Part shown: one piece after another, positions 45,174 through 58,134 of the stretch
Numbering within the stretch: position 1 is the stretch's first letter
Layout of the letters: each line of letters starts with the position of its first letter
Assembly: GCA_023362775.1 (NCBI GenBank)
Contig: JALMGJ010000008.1
Location: 19,070,001-19,134,000 of the forward strand
Origin: Charina bottae
Taxonomy: Eukaryota > Chordata > Lepidosauria > Squamata > Charinaidae
DNA length: 64,000 nt
Reading direction: 5' to 3'
Translations under genes and position numbers: made by a program
The notes under the pieces: model-generated
Database searches by the model: none
The model's input: the letters and a program-made list of their open reading frames with translations, nothing else
Told to the model about the DNA's origin: nothing

Positions 45174-48100
45174 TCTCTTGATTATCCCCCTTCTTACTCA
45201 TTTCCTCCATGATCCATAGCATTTGTATAAACTCTAGTCCTGCTCTACTAGGATTCATTCTGCTGTAATTCTATTCCTGCCAGCCTTCATTCCAGCACTA
45301 ATCCCTATGAATTTAGTCTTCACCACTTGCCCTGTAATTCTTACATTAACTCCTAAAATAGTACTATGATACAGCCTGTGCCAAGAAGCAGTTGCCTAAA
45401 CTGCTCCTGATACTAGCAAAATAAATGATTGTTCCATTAGTACAGACAGCAGTTTGGTTACTTGCTTAGTCTGCCTCTACTTCTGGCACGTTTCTATTTA
45501 AATATGGAGAGGTTCCACTATCACAGCAGACACTTTTTCATATAAAGACAAACATGCAATGCAGTTATAATCACATTGCATTATGTTATGGATCCAAGGG
45601 ACTTGCCACTTGTCAAGGAAGTCAAGTCTCTGCTGACAGACAAAGTTAGTGTGTTAGAATAAAATGCTGTTCCACAGCTGTTTGGGAATTATTTTCTCAA
45701 TAGAACTTTTTAATTAGTTGGCTTTTTTCAGTCTATTCTCAACAGATGAAACAGACAGGAAGCAAAAGACAAACACCTGCTCTTAAAGCTTTGGCTGGAG
45801 CAAAGGGAGATGGGGATTTAATGGCTGACATATATAGAAAGTAGTTAAACACAAGAAAATGTCACATCCAGCCAGCTGTGAGGATGAAGTAACTTTGTTC
45901 AGAGACTTCATGGAGATTCTTTCCACTGGCTGAAATTCCAGACAGTTAACCACATTACTGAGGGGAAAAATGGATTTGTTCAAGAGTTGTTAAAACATTG
46001 TTTTACAAAACATACACAGAATCCTACAAGGAAAAAAAACAAGGGATTAATAAAAGCCATGAAGGTAATTTAACATAGTTCATGATTAATTGTTATTCAT
46101 TCATTTTACTGATTGCAATTTGTCATTTTAGAACCAAAAACTAAAACAATACTCTACTGGAATGCAGGACAAATTTGAATAGTCTCAGTTAGGGCTGCAC
46201 ATTGCATTCCTAGCTAAAAAGGATTGTTCCAATAACGGTTACTTATGATTCACTGCTTTAGGTAAGCACTGATTATTCTCCCTCAATTTATGCTGGTTAT
46301 TACTGGAAATCAAATGGTGAGAAAAACAAAATCTGATATTAATCACTTATAATTTTCCACAAAACATAAATACATTCACGATGGTGAATTAGCTAGGAAA
46401 TACAGTTGTCCCCATTCCATATAATGAGAACTGGTATCACACAGAAATTTGATTGAATTAAGTCAACTTTTCTACGTTGTAGTTGTCATTACACTGAGAA
46501 GTTGATATTTATCTGCTACCAAAACTCAATCTAAGAAACTTGGCCTGCTACAGTATTTATCTTGATTAGGCAACCACACCCTATCTCAAAAGTCCAATTA
46601 CTTTTATTCTTCACTTTTTAGTCTTTGTACTGTACATTTTAACTGAGCACCATTTTGGAGAAACAGTCAAGACATACTTTTACTAAATACTTCCCCTGAC
46701 TTAATTCAACTAATGGAACATATCCGACCTAGCTTGTATGCAATCCCTAGGCTCTATTCCCAGGTGAAAATGAAATCGATTTCTGATTAATTTAAGATTA
46801 AAGTAGTAGCATGGCCAGCTTCTTCAGAATCAAGACCAATTCTAAGAGAAGAGAGGCACCATCTAGGAAGAATCTAAAAAAATTCTTACAGCCTTGTTTA
46901 ATACCATATGTATATAGACCAGAAACCCCTCCAGTTCTTACTAAATTGTATTGCTACTACACATAATAGATAGCTGAACAACCAAAATCTGGTATAAAAG
47001 ACATACCTTCAGAATGAAATAATTATGAGAGCAGGAATTTATTCTGAGTATCAGAACTTAATGGAATTCATGGCCCTTCTACACAAAAATCCACTTTATA
47101 GGTTTTTGGGGTATTCCTAATGGCTCATTTGAAGTACTATCTATTCATCATTGAGCCAGTAGAAAACTTATATCAGCCAAAAATTTACTGTTCCTATTAC
47201 AATCCCAGTTCTATGACAGGCATGGTAGCAAGTTGTGGTATCCTTACTTTTTTTTGGGGGGGGAAGGGGCATGATAAAGAAAAGGATTGGTGGATTCCCT
47301 TCATACAGTGCCTATGGTCTGTAAGTCAAGATAGTTTCTCTAACAGAGCTAAGTCACCAAGCCATGGATTAGCTTGGAGACCTGTTGAGTAAAAGAAGAG
47401 AGGCCAATTTAAAAAGTGTGGATTCTCCCACTGCCCCAACAAGAATGGCATTGTAGGACAATTGCCTTAGGTATGGGCTGGGGATGAGGGAAAGAAAGTT
47501 GCTGAGGTACATTTTTGCTGCAGTTAGATGCCGGTAAGGAAAACTCTTTAGAAACTCTTTATTTCAGCATTATAAACTAAGGCTGAAGTCAAGAACTCTT
47601 GCCAGTGTATTGCAAATAATCCAGAGACCTGCCAGGCACTTCAACCCTACTTCCCCCTCCTCCCTTAGCAGAAGATATTTTATGTTGAAGCAATAATTAT
47701 AAATCCTTGTGGTGTACCTCCTGTTGCTTATTTCATTTTTTTTAAGTCTGGTGCTGTGTTATTTAATATTCGATTATAATTTAATAGACAAAAAATATCT
47801 AAAAAACACAGGAGATTTTTTTCAAAAAATGTTTTATTAGTATTCACTTGTTTTTGTTTGAAACTCAAACATACCGAAGGGAGAAAAGTTTAATTAAATA
47901 CTATTTAATCCATAGTATTGCAGGTTCAAAGGCTTAAAAGATAAATCTGTGGTTCAAAATAGCATAGACTGTGCTAATATCTTCATTGAGCAATTTGTAA
48001 TGGCACCACTGACATTGTCGATAGATACAATCTTTCTTCCTCTTCTCATTTTCTCTTTCCTATTCATTTGCAAGAAAAATGAAAAAGCTGAATTCCATAG

Positions 48101-49468
48101 GATTAGCAAGAAAGAATTTTAAAAAGTAGTTGAAGATATGGGAACAAATGTCCTTTGCCCAGGAAAAACTTGAAAACCCAAAAACAAACAGAAAGTAGAA
48201 ATAAAGTTAAGGATGTCACTATTAACCTATATAGTAAATATCTGACAAGAAGCCATAACGTTACAAATGTGGGAAACTGAAACTTTACTACAGGGAAGAG
48301 ACATACACATCAACAGACTTTCTCTGCTGTAAGGGGTGATTGCAATGGTTTTTAATTGTCTGCTTTTCTTATGGAAGGATAGGCAATATTTCAGAAGGAA
48401 TAATCAGCAATTAAATTTTGAAGCCACAGTGAAAGTTAAATTTTGCAAAGGGTTTGAAAGAATGCCAAAAAGAGGGGAAAATGCAATAGAATATATCTTG
48501 TCAAAAAGGCCCATAGAGTACTAGGCCAAGAAGTAAATGGTCTTTAGCTAGATCATTTTGTTTTTAGAATGGTGAAAGAAAACAAGTCTTCTCCTAAGCT
48601 TGGAAGACCTGGGTATTTACTGCTGATTACAAAATGTATAGAGAACTTAAACAACAAACAACACCCTGGCCACTGAGGAAGTTTTCCTTCTCAACTGTAG
48701 TCAGGGCAATGATGTTTTAACCCTTTTATATTCCATTCTGTACTTCTGCACTATGATGCAATAATATATCTTTGCAATGCTTTATCTGATCTATTGTAGA
48801 AGTTCCAATAAGTTACCAGTAAGTTCAAAGTAAATAATGTGCCCTCTTTCAAAGAAGTATATGTTCCCCTGTTGACACTGTGTTCTCCTTGCAAACATAT
48901 GTTGTTGTTAATTGAGGTATAATGACAGTCATGGGTCTGGATCTTGAGGAGTTACACCTGGAATCTTCTAGATAACCACCATTTCTGTCCCCTAAATTTT
49001 CTGAAATCAATCCAAAGTGCACCTTAGGCTTGGCTATGCCATTGTCAGGATTTTCAGATCTATTTGGACTTCACAAAACTATGAGCATGTATATATTTAT
49101 ATGTTTGTGAATCTAGGGCTTAGAGAGAACTTTCAGCCACTACGGTAAGTGCTTGCTGGCTGGCCAGCAACTGAATTCTTCATCTGACCTCTCGGCATAG
49201 GACTTATCCACACAACTACTTTTATCAGGTTTTCCTCCCACCTCAGTTCCAGGAGGCATTCCTGTCCCCTAAATTTTGTTTCTCCCACAGCACACTTCTA
49301 GGACTACATCTTCTTTAACATTCCTGTGTAACACTCTTCTTGGTACTTTAGAAGACGGTACACATGGAGTCCAAATATAAGTGTCCAACAAAGAAATTGT
49401 ATCATTAATGCATCCACAAATGTAGACTTATCCATATTTAGGGTGTTAGTAGAACATCCATAAATATA
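45174..49468. other. AT-rich noncoding DNA, no gene seen
   Basis: More than 4 kb without any repeat or protein-like frame I can name. Short frames such as 47120-47392 have no visible domain. A G run lies near 47255. Confidence 0.5.
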
Positions 49469-49576
49469 GGGGGACCACCTCTCCCAGGGGTTATCTGCCT
49501 GTCTCACTAGGTCAGATAGGGTGGGTGTGCTCCAACTCCCTCCCTTAAATGCTGTCATCTGATGGGACCTAACAGG
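49469..49576 (+). repeat. L2-type LINE fragment
   Basis: The segment 'atctgcctgtctcactaggt', 'cagatagggtgggtgtgctc' and 'catctgatgggacctaa' matches 23380-23465 of the L2-type LINE at 22.5 kb. Only about 105 bases of the 3' coding region are present, without the tail. Confidence 0.68.
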
Positions 49577-50871
49577 TGAATGCAGAGTCAGAATGATAGC
49601 ATTATAATGTTATATCTGATTAGCCTATCTAAACTGACTAAGGCCAAGTTCACACATAACACTAAGCACATCACATTAAACCAAAACCAAGCCTTATTAT
49701 AATTTAGTATTATGTGTTAATATTAAAGGATGTCAAAAAGCCAGTTAAGAATGAGGCTATTCTATCTCCCGACCAAAAATAATTGCTGAAAGAAGTATGA
49801 ATTTCATAATGGTAAGCATTTGCATAAAAAGAAATCCCTTCTCTTACAGCCCAGCCCAAGATTATAGTTAAGGAAATACTGTTATACTCCTTGAAAAGTG
49901 TCCTGTTATAGCATGGACATTTCCAGAGATATGTAGATTTTTTGTTCATTTTTATTTCATGGGAATTCAGATTTTATACATAGAAGCAGAAAATTCGATT
50001 CATATTTATCAATGAGCCAGAGTGTATTTTCTTACATTATGTAAATTTTGAAAGGCTTCCATGTAAGAGGGAGGGAGGGATCCGATCTCCCTGCCAACTT
50101 CCCACAAAGAAAGTCAATGGGGAAGCCAGCAGAAAGTCAGAAGTCACTCCCGCTCCCACTGTTTTTTTCCCGCCCATGTTCATTCTGTTTCTCGGTTTAG
50201 GTAAGGAAATATCTCTGAAATGATGACCCAACAGACCACGGGTTATCTAGTTTATCTTAATATTTGTATTCTGTTAACCAATAATCTCGAGTTTAGGATT
50301 TATTCCCCAATTTCTTTCTTTGATTTGAGACCTTATTGTGGAGAACAAAAATGGAAATAGGAGGCTGCAGCAAGCAATTCATTTCAGATCATAAAAAAAA
50401 CATTTCCAATATTTCCACTCTGATATTGTGAGAAGTAGATAACAGAAATACACAAATCTGCACCCTCAGTATGACAGACAAGCATCAGGTACTGAATATG
50501 AAATGTACACATGTGAATGATTTTGTCCCAAGGTTTACTCATTCTTCAAATAGAATTGAGAAACTTAAAACTGTTGATGGACTTCATCTTTAGAAGTGTA
50601 CTTAACAAAATTACTGATAGACTTCCAAGGAACAACTTACTCTTTCTCTGAACCCTCTAATCTGTATAGATATTTGGAGAGTGTTAAGCTCTTCTGCCAA
50701 AGCTCCTGCCTTCAGTCAGTTCTAGTTTTATTAATTTAGAAAAACAAAACCACAACACACACATACACATACACACACACACACTATGGAATTTCTAAAA
50801 ATAAAGGGAATAGCTTTGCAACAGTGTAGGCTTGTGATTGGAGATGTTCTTGAAAAAAAATCTATTTAAAA
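49577..50871. other. Noncoding DNA with a short (CA)n tract
   Basis: CA repeats occur at about 50755-50784. No gene is recognised. Confidence 0.5.
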
Positions 50872-50885
50872 ACAATATGGGTACA

Positions 50886-51078
50886 TATGGGTAAACATAT
50901 TGGTAAATATATGGGTACATACCCTGGAAGACATATATGGGGTCCCCTCACCAACTTTTGCCCAGACTGAAGAAGCTACTTGGATAAGCAGCGAAACGTT
51001 TCAACCAAAAGAAAGAAATCCAGTTGCCATGACTCAACCTAAAGACAATTCCACCTGGATGACTAAGAATCTTCATCG
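50886..51078 (+). mobile_element. Penelope family A terminal fragment (solo 3' end)
   Basis: A segment matching only the family A terminal repeat: 'agactgaagaagctacttgg', 'cgaaacgtttcaacc', 'aattccacctggatgactaa'. It includes the 31-nt extension (51046-51076). A 14-bp direct repeat, ACAATATGGGTACA, lies at 50872-50885 and 51079-51092. The left side also holds extra copies of 'atatgggta', so the true left border may be at about 50922 rather than 50886. It is more diverged than the other family A copies. Confidence 0.8.
50961..51007 (+). ncRNA. Hammerhead-ribozyme-like motif, family A, diverged
   Basis: CTGAAGA (50967-50973), stem II GCTAC/GCAGC with one mismatch, GAAACGTT. The core is intact despite divergence around it. 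Confidence 0.58.
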
Positions 51079-51305
51079 ACAATATGGGTACAGAAAAGGA
51101 ATTCAAATGGTAAATGGAAAAACAGAAGAACAAGAAGGCCAACAATTAAACACAAAATTTCCAATTAAAATAAAAGTAATATAACTTAAATTTTTTAATC
51201 TGTCCAATTCATGCATCAAACCTGCAAGAAAGCAGAGTTTGGAAAAGTCAGGATGACTACTTGAAGTGTCTGTGGCTTGAATCATGTCAACTGGATTTCT
51301 ATTTT

Positions 51306-51354
51306 CTCAGTAGAAACGTTTCACTCCTTATCCAAGGAGCTTCTTCAGTCTGAG
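51306..51354 (-). ncRNA. Hammerhead-ribozyme-like motif, family A, minus strand
   Basis: On the minus strand CTGAAGA (51348-51342), stem II GCTCC/GGAGT (one end pair is now G-T), GAAACGTT, with CTC/GAG flanks for the outer part of stem I. Confidence 0.63.
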
Positions 51355-51448
51355 TAAAGTTAGTAAGGGAATCCTTAAATATGTTTCTAGGGTGGCTGTG
51401 TGACCTTGCACCTGGGGCTAGGTCATGGTTATTTTGAGATGTTTATTT

Positions 51449-51985
51449 CTAAGTCCCTTTATCATCTAAAGGAAGATCGTTAAGATTACCCTGCTGCTGC
51501 TGAGCTTGCGAAATGGTCTTAATCTTCCTAGGCACAGAAGACAAAGCAGGAAGGAAGATAGGGGAAAGGTTATGCCTGAGGCCCCCACCTCTATTCAAGG
51601 AAGGATTTTCCAAGTTGGCATAAATGGATTCCTTGACCCCTCTCTCAAACCACCTATCTTCTCTGTCTAAAATGTGAACATTAATGTCCTCAAATGAGTG
51701 TCCTTTTTCCTTTAGATGAAGATAAACTGCTGACTCTGGTCCTGTGGTGTTACTTCTCCTGTGTTGGGCCATCCTCCTGTACAAAGGTTGTTTGGTTTCT
51801 CCAATGTAGAGTTCAGAGCACTCCTCACTGCACTGGATTGCATACACTACATTGCTTTCCTTGTGTTTTGGAGTTTGATCTTTGGGGTGTACAAGCCTCT
51901 GTCTCAGTGTGTTGGTGGGTTTGAAATATACAGGTATGTGGTGTTTGCCAAATATCCGTTTTATCTTTTCAGACATGCCAGCCAT
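51449..51985 (-). pseudogene. Penelope family A GIY-YIG endonuclease, open
   Basis: A 178-codon open frame, from MAGMSEKIKRIFGKHH through the linker KPTNTLRQRLVHPKDQTPKH to VVYAIQC, ELYIGETKQPLYRRMAQHRR and the Glu helix RWFERGVKESIYANLEN, ending at a TAA/TAG near 51449. All expected GIY-YIG residues are visible. RT is missing by 5' truncation. The ATG used is internal to the family ORF; it is not a native start. Confidence 0.85.
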
Positions 51986-52013
51986 GTAAGGAATGACCAG
52001 GTTGTGGCTGGCG

Positions 52014-52138
52014 TATCAGCCTATGTCCTGCTTCATTTTGTTCTCCCAGACCATGCTTGCCTGTAATTCCAGGTGTCGTCTGACTACCCACCTTAGCATT
52101 CCAGTCTCCTGTAATGAAAATAACATCTCTTTTTGGTG
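52014..52138 (-). pseudogene. BovB endonuclease fragment fused to Penelope
   Basis: The minus-strand frame reads TPKRDVIFITGDWNAKVGSQ and ITGKHGLGEQNEAGHRLI, part of the BovB endonuclease. Bases 52014-52127 are identical over all 114 positions to 11666-11779 in the BovB element at 9.3-12.9 kb. The left border is the exact junction with Penelope. Confidence 0.88.
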
Positions 52139-53566
52139 TAAAAAAAGAAAGCATACCATATGTTAGATTTGATTAGGAGATTTAATGTCACCTATTTCTC
52201 TGAATTGATCAGAGAAAACCCACATTTTTCTGAATACTTCCTGTTGTTTTTGCCCAATAGCAATAAATGATCTATTTCCAATATCATTAGCCTACCTGCC
52301 AACTATACATTTTTTCATGGTTGGCTCTACTTTCTTCATAATTCTATACTTGAAATATAAAATAATTTGATCCATTCCAACTGGGTGAGATTTAAATTTC
52401 AAAAGCTAAATTATAAATGTTTATTGGAGGACAAAATATCTGGCCATCTCAAACTTCCCAAACTGAGATACATCTGAATAGAATGGTTTGTCCCAATACG
52501 GCAAACAGGCCAAGGTTATCTCAGCAAAAAGCAAAACAAAAACGTAAAACTGAATTGCTTTAATCTCAGTGAATGCCCAGAAAATATCTGTTATATTATA
52601 CGTTGTTTCTATGCTATCTTTCAGCCAATAAGCCCCACAAAGGAACTTATAGGGGCAGAATCAGATATAAACAAATCAGGTACAGATGAAATCCCAGGTA
52701 CAGATCCTTGCTTTCTGGAATTAATGTTGCAGCAAATGGAATAAGAGAAAAGGTCTTAGCAGAAAAGCTAACAGACCTGTCAAGGACAATCTGAAGAAGA
52801 AAAACCGAAAACCTTGGCTGATGACATTTGACAGATAAGAACCCAAGTACATGGGTTTATATTAGAGAAGAATTTGTCCTAATGCCTGATGCTTAGCTGC
52901 AATGATTATATGGTTCCTAGTCTTGATTTATTAGATTTAAACAACCATATATCTACAGCACTGTATCCAGCAACAAGTGAAATACATCAAACTGATAACT
53001 GCAAATCAGTTTGGGTCTCAGAATGCATGAAAGAGAGCTTTTTCATCCATCTGGATTATAAAGGAGGATGTTCGTTTTCTTTTCTTATCCCAAAGTAGAG
53101 TATAGTTGAAAGGACCAGCATCTAAATCAACCAGCACTGCAATCTCCTTTGCACCTCTTGGCTCTGATTTCTTCAGTGCTTTTGAGGACATAAATAGCTT
53201 ATCTGAGGATTAGGATGTTTGGCTGCCTGAGGAAGCTTATCAATTTTAGTTTTATGGACTGTTTGGTGATAGAAACAAGGGAAGTCTACCCACCCTCGAT
53301 AGGGAAACCTTCAAAAAGCCCTGGAATGTGTTCTCTGGAATTTTTGGTATCTGGAAGTGTCAAGAGAGCAGGGTTTTTCATTGTCAGTTGTCACAGTGTG
53401 ACTCAAATTAGAGCCATCTGCTCTGCATTCAACTTTCTAGGGCCATCCTTCATTTTTCACACACTTCCTGCTGCTGACAGCACAGTTCCTCCTTGTTTCA
53501 TTCCATACCAGCACCTTTGCTCATCCAAGACTGCAACAGGCTTACATTTTTTCCCCTTGGGACTGA

Positions 53567-53567
<1 letters not shown>
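52139..53567. other. Noncoding DNA, no gene seen
   Basis: No domain or repeat family is recognised. Confidence 0.5.

Positions 53568-53656
<89 letters not shown>
53568..53656. repeat. (CTTT)n microsatellite
   Basis: About 22 uninterrupted copies of CTTT. Long perfect tetranucleotide runs are usually length-polymorphic. The Ser/Phe/Leu and Lys/Glu/Arg frames across it are artefacts. Confidence 0.97.
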
Positions 53657-54573
53657 CCACAGTGCCATTATAACAAAGGAGAAAACCTCTGCATACACTT
53701 TTTCACTTATTTCTGCAAATCTCTGAGTAAGATGCTGTTTTGATATTTGTCAGAAGCACTGTCAGATTTGTACCTGACACTTTGTATGCTGCAGGTAGAA
53801 GCCTAATAATTTGCTCGTGTAATTTCTTCCTGACTTTCTGTAATACTTGTTTTAGTTATCTCATTTAGTTATCTCCCCTCCCCACAACCTACAATATATC
53901 TACCATCCCATTGGCTTGCCTTTTTAACAGGTAAAGGCCACTCCTGTCCTGGTGCCCAGTAAATTTTTGGAGGAAATGAGGCATTCAATGATAGCCAATT
54001 CACTGAGATCTATTTGAAAGCCCTGTTCATCAGGCCATGGCTTTAGCCCAGAGCATCACACTAGTTACTCTCACCTGAAATATAAAAAGGAAAAGAAATG
54101 CAACTGTTATATATTAACCACCAATTATATGCTTGGCTATGTAGAGTTTTTCTAGGCTCTGAAATGCCACCCACTTGTTGTGGCTGTTGTGAAGGCCATC
54201 GCAATCTAGAATGAGTAGGTTTCAAATGACCCTGAATATACTTCCAAGTCTGCCTGGGGTTTTACCTGAATCCCAATGATTTAGATCTGGGCAGGTTGAA
54301 AGAAGACTATCCCATCCTGCCAGAGTACAGTATATCCTGACAGCAGAGACTGCATCATGCTAGCACTCTGAAAGGTAGGAAAATATTTCCAGATTGTAAC
54401 AAATGTTGGTTCAGAGTATGAGGCCCCATTGCCAACTCACGACAGGCCATATTGCTCTGCAACATTGCAGGACTTGATATACAACACTCCCTCAATAATG
54501 AATAGGCGCGTTACCCACCAAATTCAGCAGCCCATAGCAGAATGGCTATGGAAGGCCATGGCTTCCTAGGGCT
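53657..54573. other. Noncoding DNA, no gene seen
   Basis: Nothing recognisable in either strand. Confidence 0.5.
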
Positions 54574-54691
54574 GAAAGAGAGTGACTGGCCCAAAGTCAT
54601 CCAGCTGGCTTCGTGCCTAAGGTGGGACTAGAATTCATAACCTCCTGCTGTCTAGCCTGATGTCTTAACCACTACACCAAACTGGCTTTCA
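54574..54691 (-). repeat. Partial tRNA-derived SINE
   Basis: The reversed head and part of the body of the SINE family (gagagtgactggcccaaagt ... cactacaccaaactggct). The LINE-like tail half is missing. Confidence 0.75.
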
Positions 54692-56993
54692 AAGGGAAGT
54701 GCTATCCCATTATATAATATATTAATATTAGTATATATTAATATTATAATAGTATTAATATTCTATTAAAATTCTATAGGAATCCTCACTTTTTGTGGAG
54801 TTTTCCCAGGAACCCTCAAATGCTGTCTATCCATAGGAAGACTGTTTTTGTTATGAAACTGCACTGATCCATCTTCAGCATGTACTTCTACCACATAGGT
54901 TTTCTAGCAGTAAAAATGTTTGACTTTTTTTTTAACCCACGAAGAGATCTGTATCTAATTCACTAGAACAGTTACACATGAAAATTAAGGACAGGAAAAC
55001 ATAAATGCAGTGCTAGTAGAGACTTTATAAGTGCTAAGCTAAGGAAATTAAAAATTACTGAACCTGTTAACAAAGGTCAGTGCAATAACAGAAAGAATTA
55101 TGCAATGTAAGAGGACTCAAGTTCATGCATGAACCATAACTTTTAATTTCCTGATTTTTAAGCATTTGGAATCTCTGCCATACCACTGCATGACCATCGG
55201 TGAACAATAAAAAGGAAAATAAACAGATTGTTTTCGTGAGATATTAAATGGCAGGATTCCAGTCAGGAATATTTACAAATAAATCATGAACACCCTTTGG
55301 AAGGGAAACACTACAGCTATAAAAGTGTTCTTTCTAAATAAAAAATGTCTGGTCTTATATTTCCAGCCAGGAAATTTGCACCTGCAAATTTTACTAGGTT
55401 TCTATTATGCTTCCTGTACTGTGCCTGTTCAAAAATGGAAGAAACATTTTGGACTTTGCCTAGGAAAGAACCACCAAATTATATTTTGCATACAACTTGT
55501 TAATGGAAGTTTGCTATTTAATATGCATCTTGTCCTTTTTTATTAGGTGTTGGATCCTAGAACTGTTTCAGTTACAGATACAGCATGCGTTATTTTGTAT
55601 TCCAGAGTTAAAACTTATCTTGGGTACATGAAAAAGAGCAATCTTATATATCATTTCCTTGTACTTTTACCAATTTGTTGGATATTATTTGCTCCCTCAT
55701 TAACTGAATATTTTAAACAAAACTTTTTTCAATATAGGTAACTTTTATTTATTATCCAACTCCATGAGCCATCAGGCATATGCAAGATAAATCATATAAG
55801 TAGCCTAGCTGAATTGGCATGACTTATATTGCAGAATCAAAAATGACCATTAAAATCCTGTTGAATTGGACCAGGATCTGCCTAAAACTATTATTATTTA
55901 TTAAATGATATCATATAATCATAATCTAGATCTATGTTGAAGGATATAACCTAATGAGTAAGACTCCTTCTGTCTTATTTTTTGTTTTGTTCCTTGGCTT
56001 TCTTATTTATACTGTAAGATCCTTTCATAATCAAACATCACTGATTAGTGATGCCCATTTAAGGAATATTATGTCTTGCTTCTTTCACCAGCTGGTCCAC
56101 ATAAATATCCTAAAGTGTTTTCTCAGTCCATGGTTACTCCATAATGTCAAACCTATGAAGAAATGAGAACTTCAGTCCTACATAAGAAATGAGTAGTTCA
56201 AGTAGAAATATTTAAAATCTTTATTTGTTATGCTTTATACCAGTTTTTAATAATAAAGCAATCTTTTTGTACATTACATCTTTCTTGGGGAACTTGTTAT
56301 TCTTGGCAAACTCCATTCTAATGCTATTTTAGTTCAATTCCATAGTTTGTAGTGAGGGCAAGTAACAACCTGTGAACATACGGAACAAGCCTACATATTT
56401 GCAATGTGATTATTTCATCTCCAAGTTCTCCTGTGACTTTTGTAACTTTAGTTTCCTCTTCTTCAAGTGTGAACATGCACATTCAGCTGTTGTTTTCACG
56501 CTAGTTATCTCTCTCTCTTTCCCTTTAATGACTGTATGTTTTTGTTAGACTTATCTTTCACCATGTTTCCTTAGGCTTAGATTGAATGTTTTGCAGGGAG
56601 ACATGCGTGTACTTGATATTACTTTGTTTTGTAACTTCCATTCATTCAAGACTTTTGGGAACTACTATCTTAGAATTAGCCAGACCTTTGAATCTGGGCC
56701 TCAGCACAAGCTTCTCACTCTCCTGAGGCATCTCCAAAACAAGCAACTGCATTGGACAATTTGAATTAAAGGAAGGGGTTGAAGTAGAAATAAATGTAGA
56801 AGTTATGTGTATATTATATGAAAACAGAGTAGTTAACTGGCAGCACCAGCTTATAAAAATAAGTAGGCCTCAGGTCTAGTTAGTATCTGAATGAATAAAA
56901 ATTTGGGAAGCGTAGCCTGAAAATCTGGGAAAAAAATATGGAAAAAGGCAGAGGCAAACCTTCATGCCAAGAAAACTGCATGGATTTTTGTAA

Positions 56994-57042
<49 letters not shown>

Positions 57043-58059
57043 TATATAGCAAGATGATAAAAAAATAAGCAGAATTCTGTATCTGAAGGTACTCAGAGGT
57101 AAAAATCAGAGGCAAATGCTACTGGTGTATATTTCATTGTTTAAATATATCATCCTAAGTGTTTTCAAAATATTTTTAATTTTCTACAAAGCTCATCAGA
57201 TGTATAATGTATAATATACCATCCTTCAGCAGCTGTATAGTTTCTCATGTTATCTTAGTTGTATTACCTCCTTTGCCATACCAGGATAGCTGCATTTAAT
57301 AGCTTGAATGGACATTAACCAGACACACCCACACCCACACCTACCACCTGGGAATAAGTTTAACAAGCACAATGTTCCCACTACTGGCTTACTCAATTTA
57401 AACATCCATGTTCATTCCAATTAAAGTACATGAGTAGATGTACTCAAGTTTTATGTTAAGAAAGCTAATAAAAAAGAGAACACTGCACCATCTAATATGC
57501 GGCTGCATACTGGCGTTTACTATCTGAACTGTGATGGTTTAACAAGAACCTTGGCTTTTTGCTTTGTTTTTAACAGAACACATTTAAAAAATGAAATTGT
57601 CATGCTAATAATCAGGCAATTAATCCTATGGCTTGATGTGTTCTCCATCAATGTGTAAGGAAGAATCAATCTAGAAGAGCACAAAATTTAATATCAGATG
57701 TGCAACAGACTGGTGGCACAAAGTGTTTCTGGAAGATTTATAGCCTAATCAGTTAAGGTGACCATGTATCATGCTTTACAGAGAACAGGTCTCTGAAGCA
57801 TTGTTAATGTCCAGTTTCATGGTAAAAAGTCACAACAAGGGAAAATAAGAATTTCAGGCTGTGTATCAGCAGTAAGCATCTGGACTTTTTAGCAGGAATA
57901 TTGAACAGCTAGTCATAGACTTTCCACTACAATGAAATGTACAAATAATAGTATTTGTGTTTAAATTTTCACTTAGTGCATGCAGTTGTATGTCCAATTT
58001 TGCCCTTGATTGTTCAAAGGACACCATTCATTGTTTTTCCTTGAGTTGTCATAGACCAT
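54692..58059. other. AT-rich noncoding DNA with microsatellites
   Basis: An AT-only tract (TATTAATAT type) is at about 54712-54770 and a (CA)n tract at about 57003-57043 ringed by TATATA. Short frames (55286-55546, 55954-56166) are hydrophobic by composition only and show no family motif. Confidence 0.5.
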
Positions 58060-58134
58060 GATATAGGCTGACCATATTTCCTTCAGACAAAAATGGGACA
58101 TTTGGGATGGCAAAACGGGACAGGGTCTTATGCC

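Larger units (their letters stand above)
51269..52013 (-). mobile_element. Penelope family A, 5'-truncated and joined to BovB
   Basis: Reads from 52013 down to 51269. It holds the linker, GIY-YIG endonuclease and terminal repeat with hammerhead-like motif. The extension seen in other copies is absent. At the 5' end the sequence passes without a gap into a BovB fragment (52014-52138), also in sense orientation. I found no target duplication around the joined unit. Confidence 0.88.

Noticed and set aside
53215..53726. Open frames rich in Phe/Leu/Ser or Lys/Glu across 53.57-53.66 kb
   Set aside because: They are produced by the (CTTT)n microsatellite and carry no other protein-like signal.
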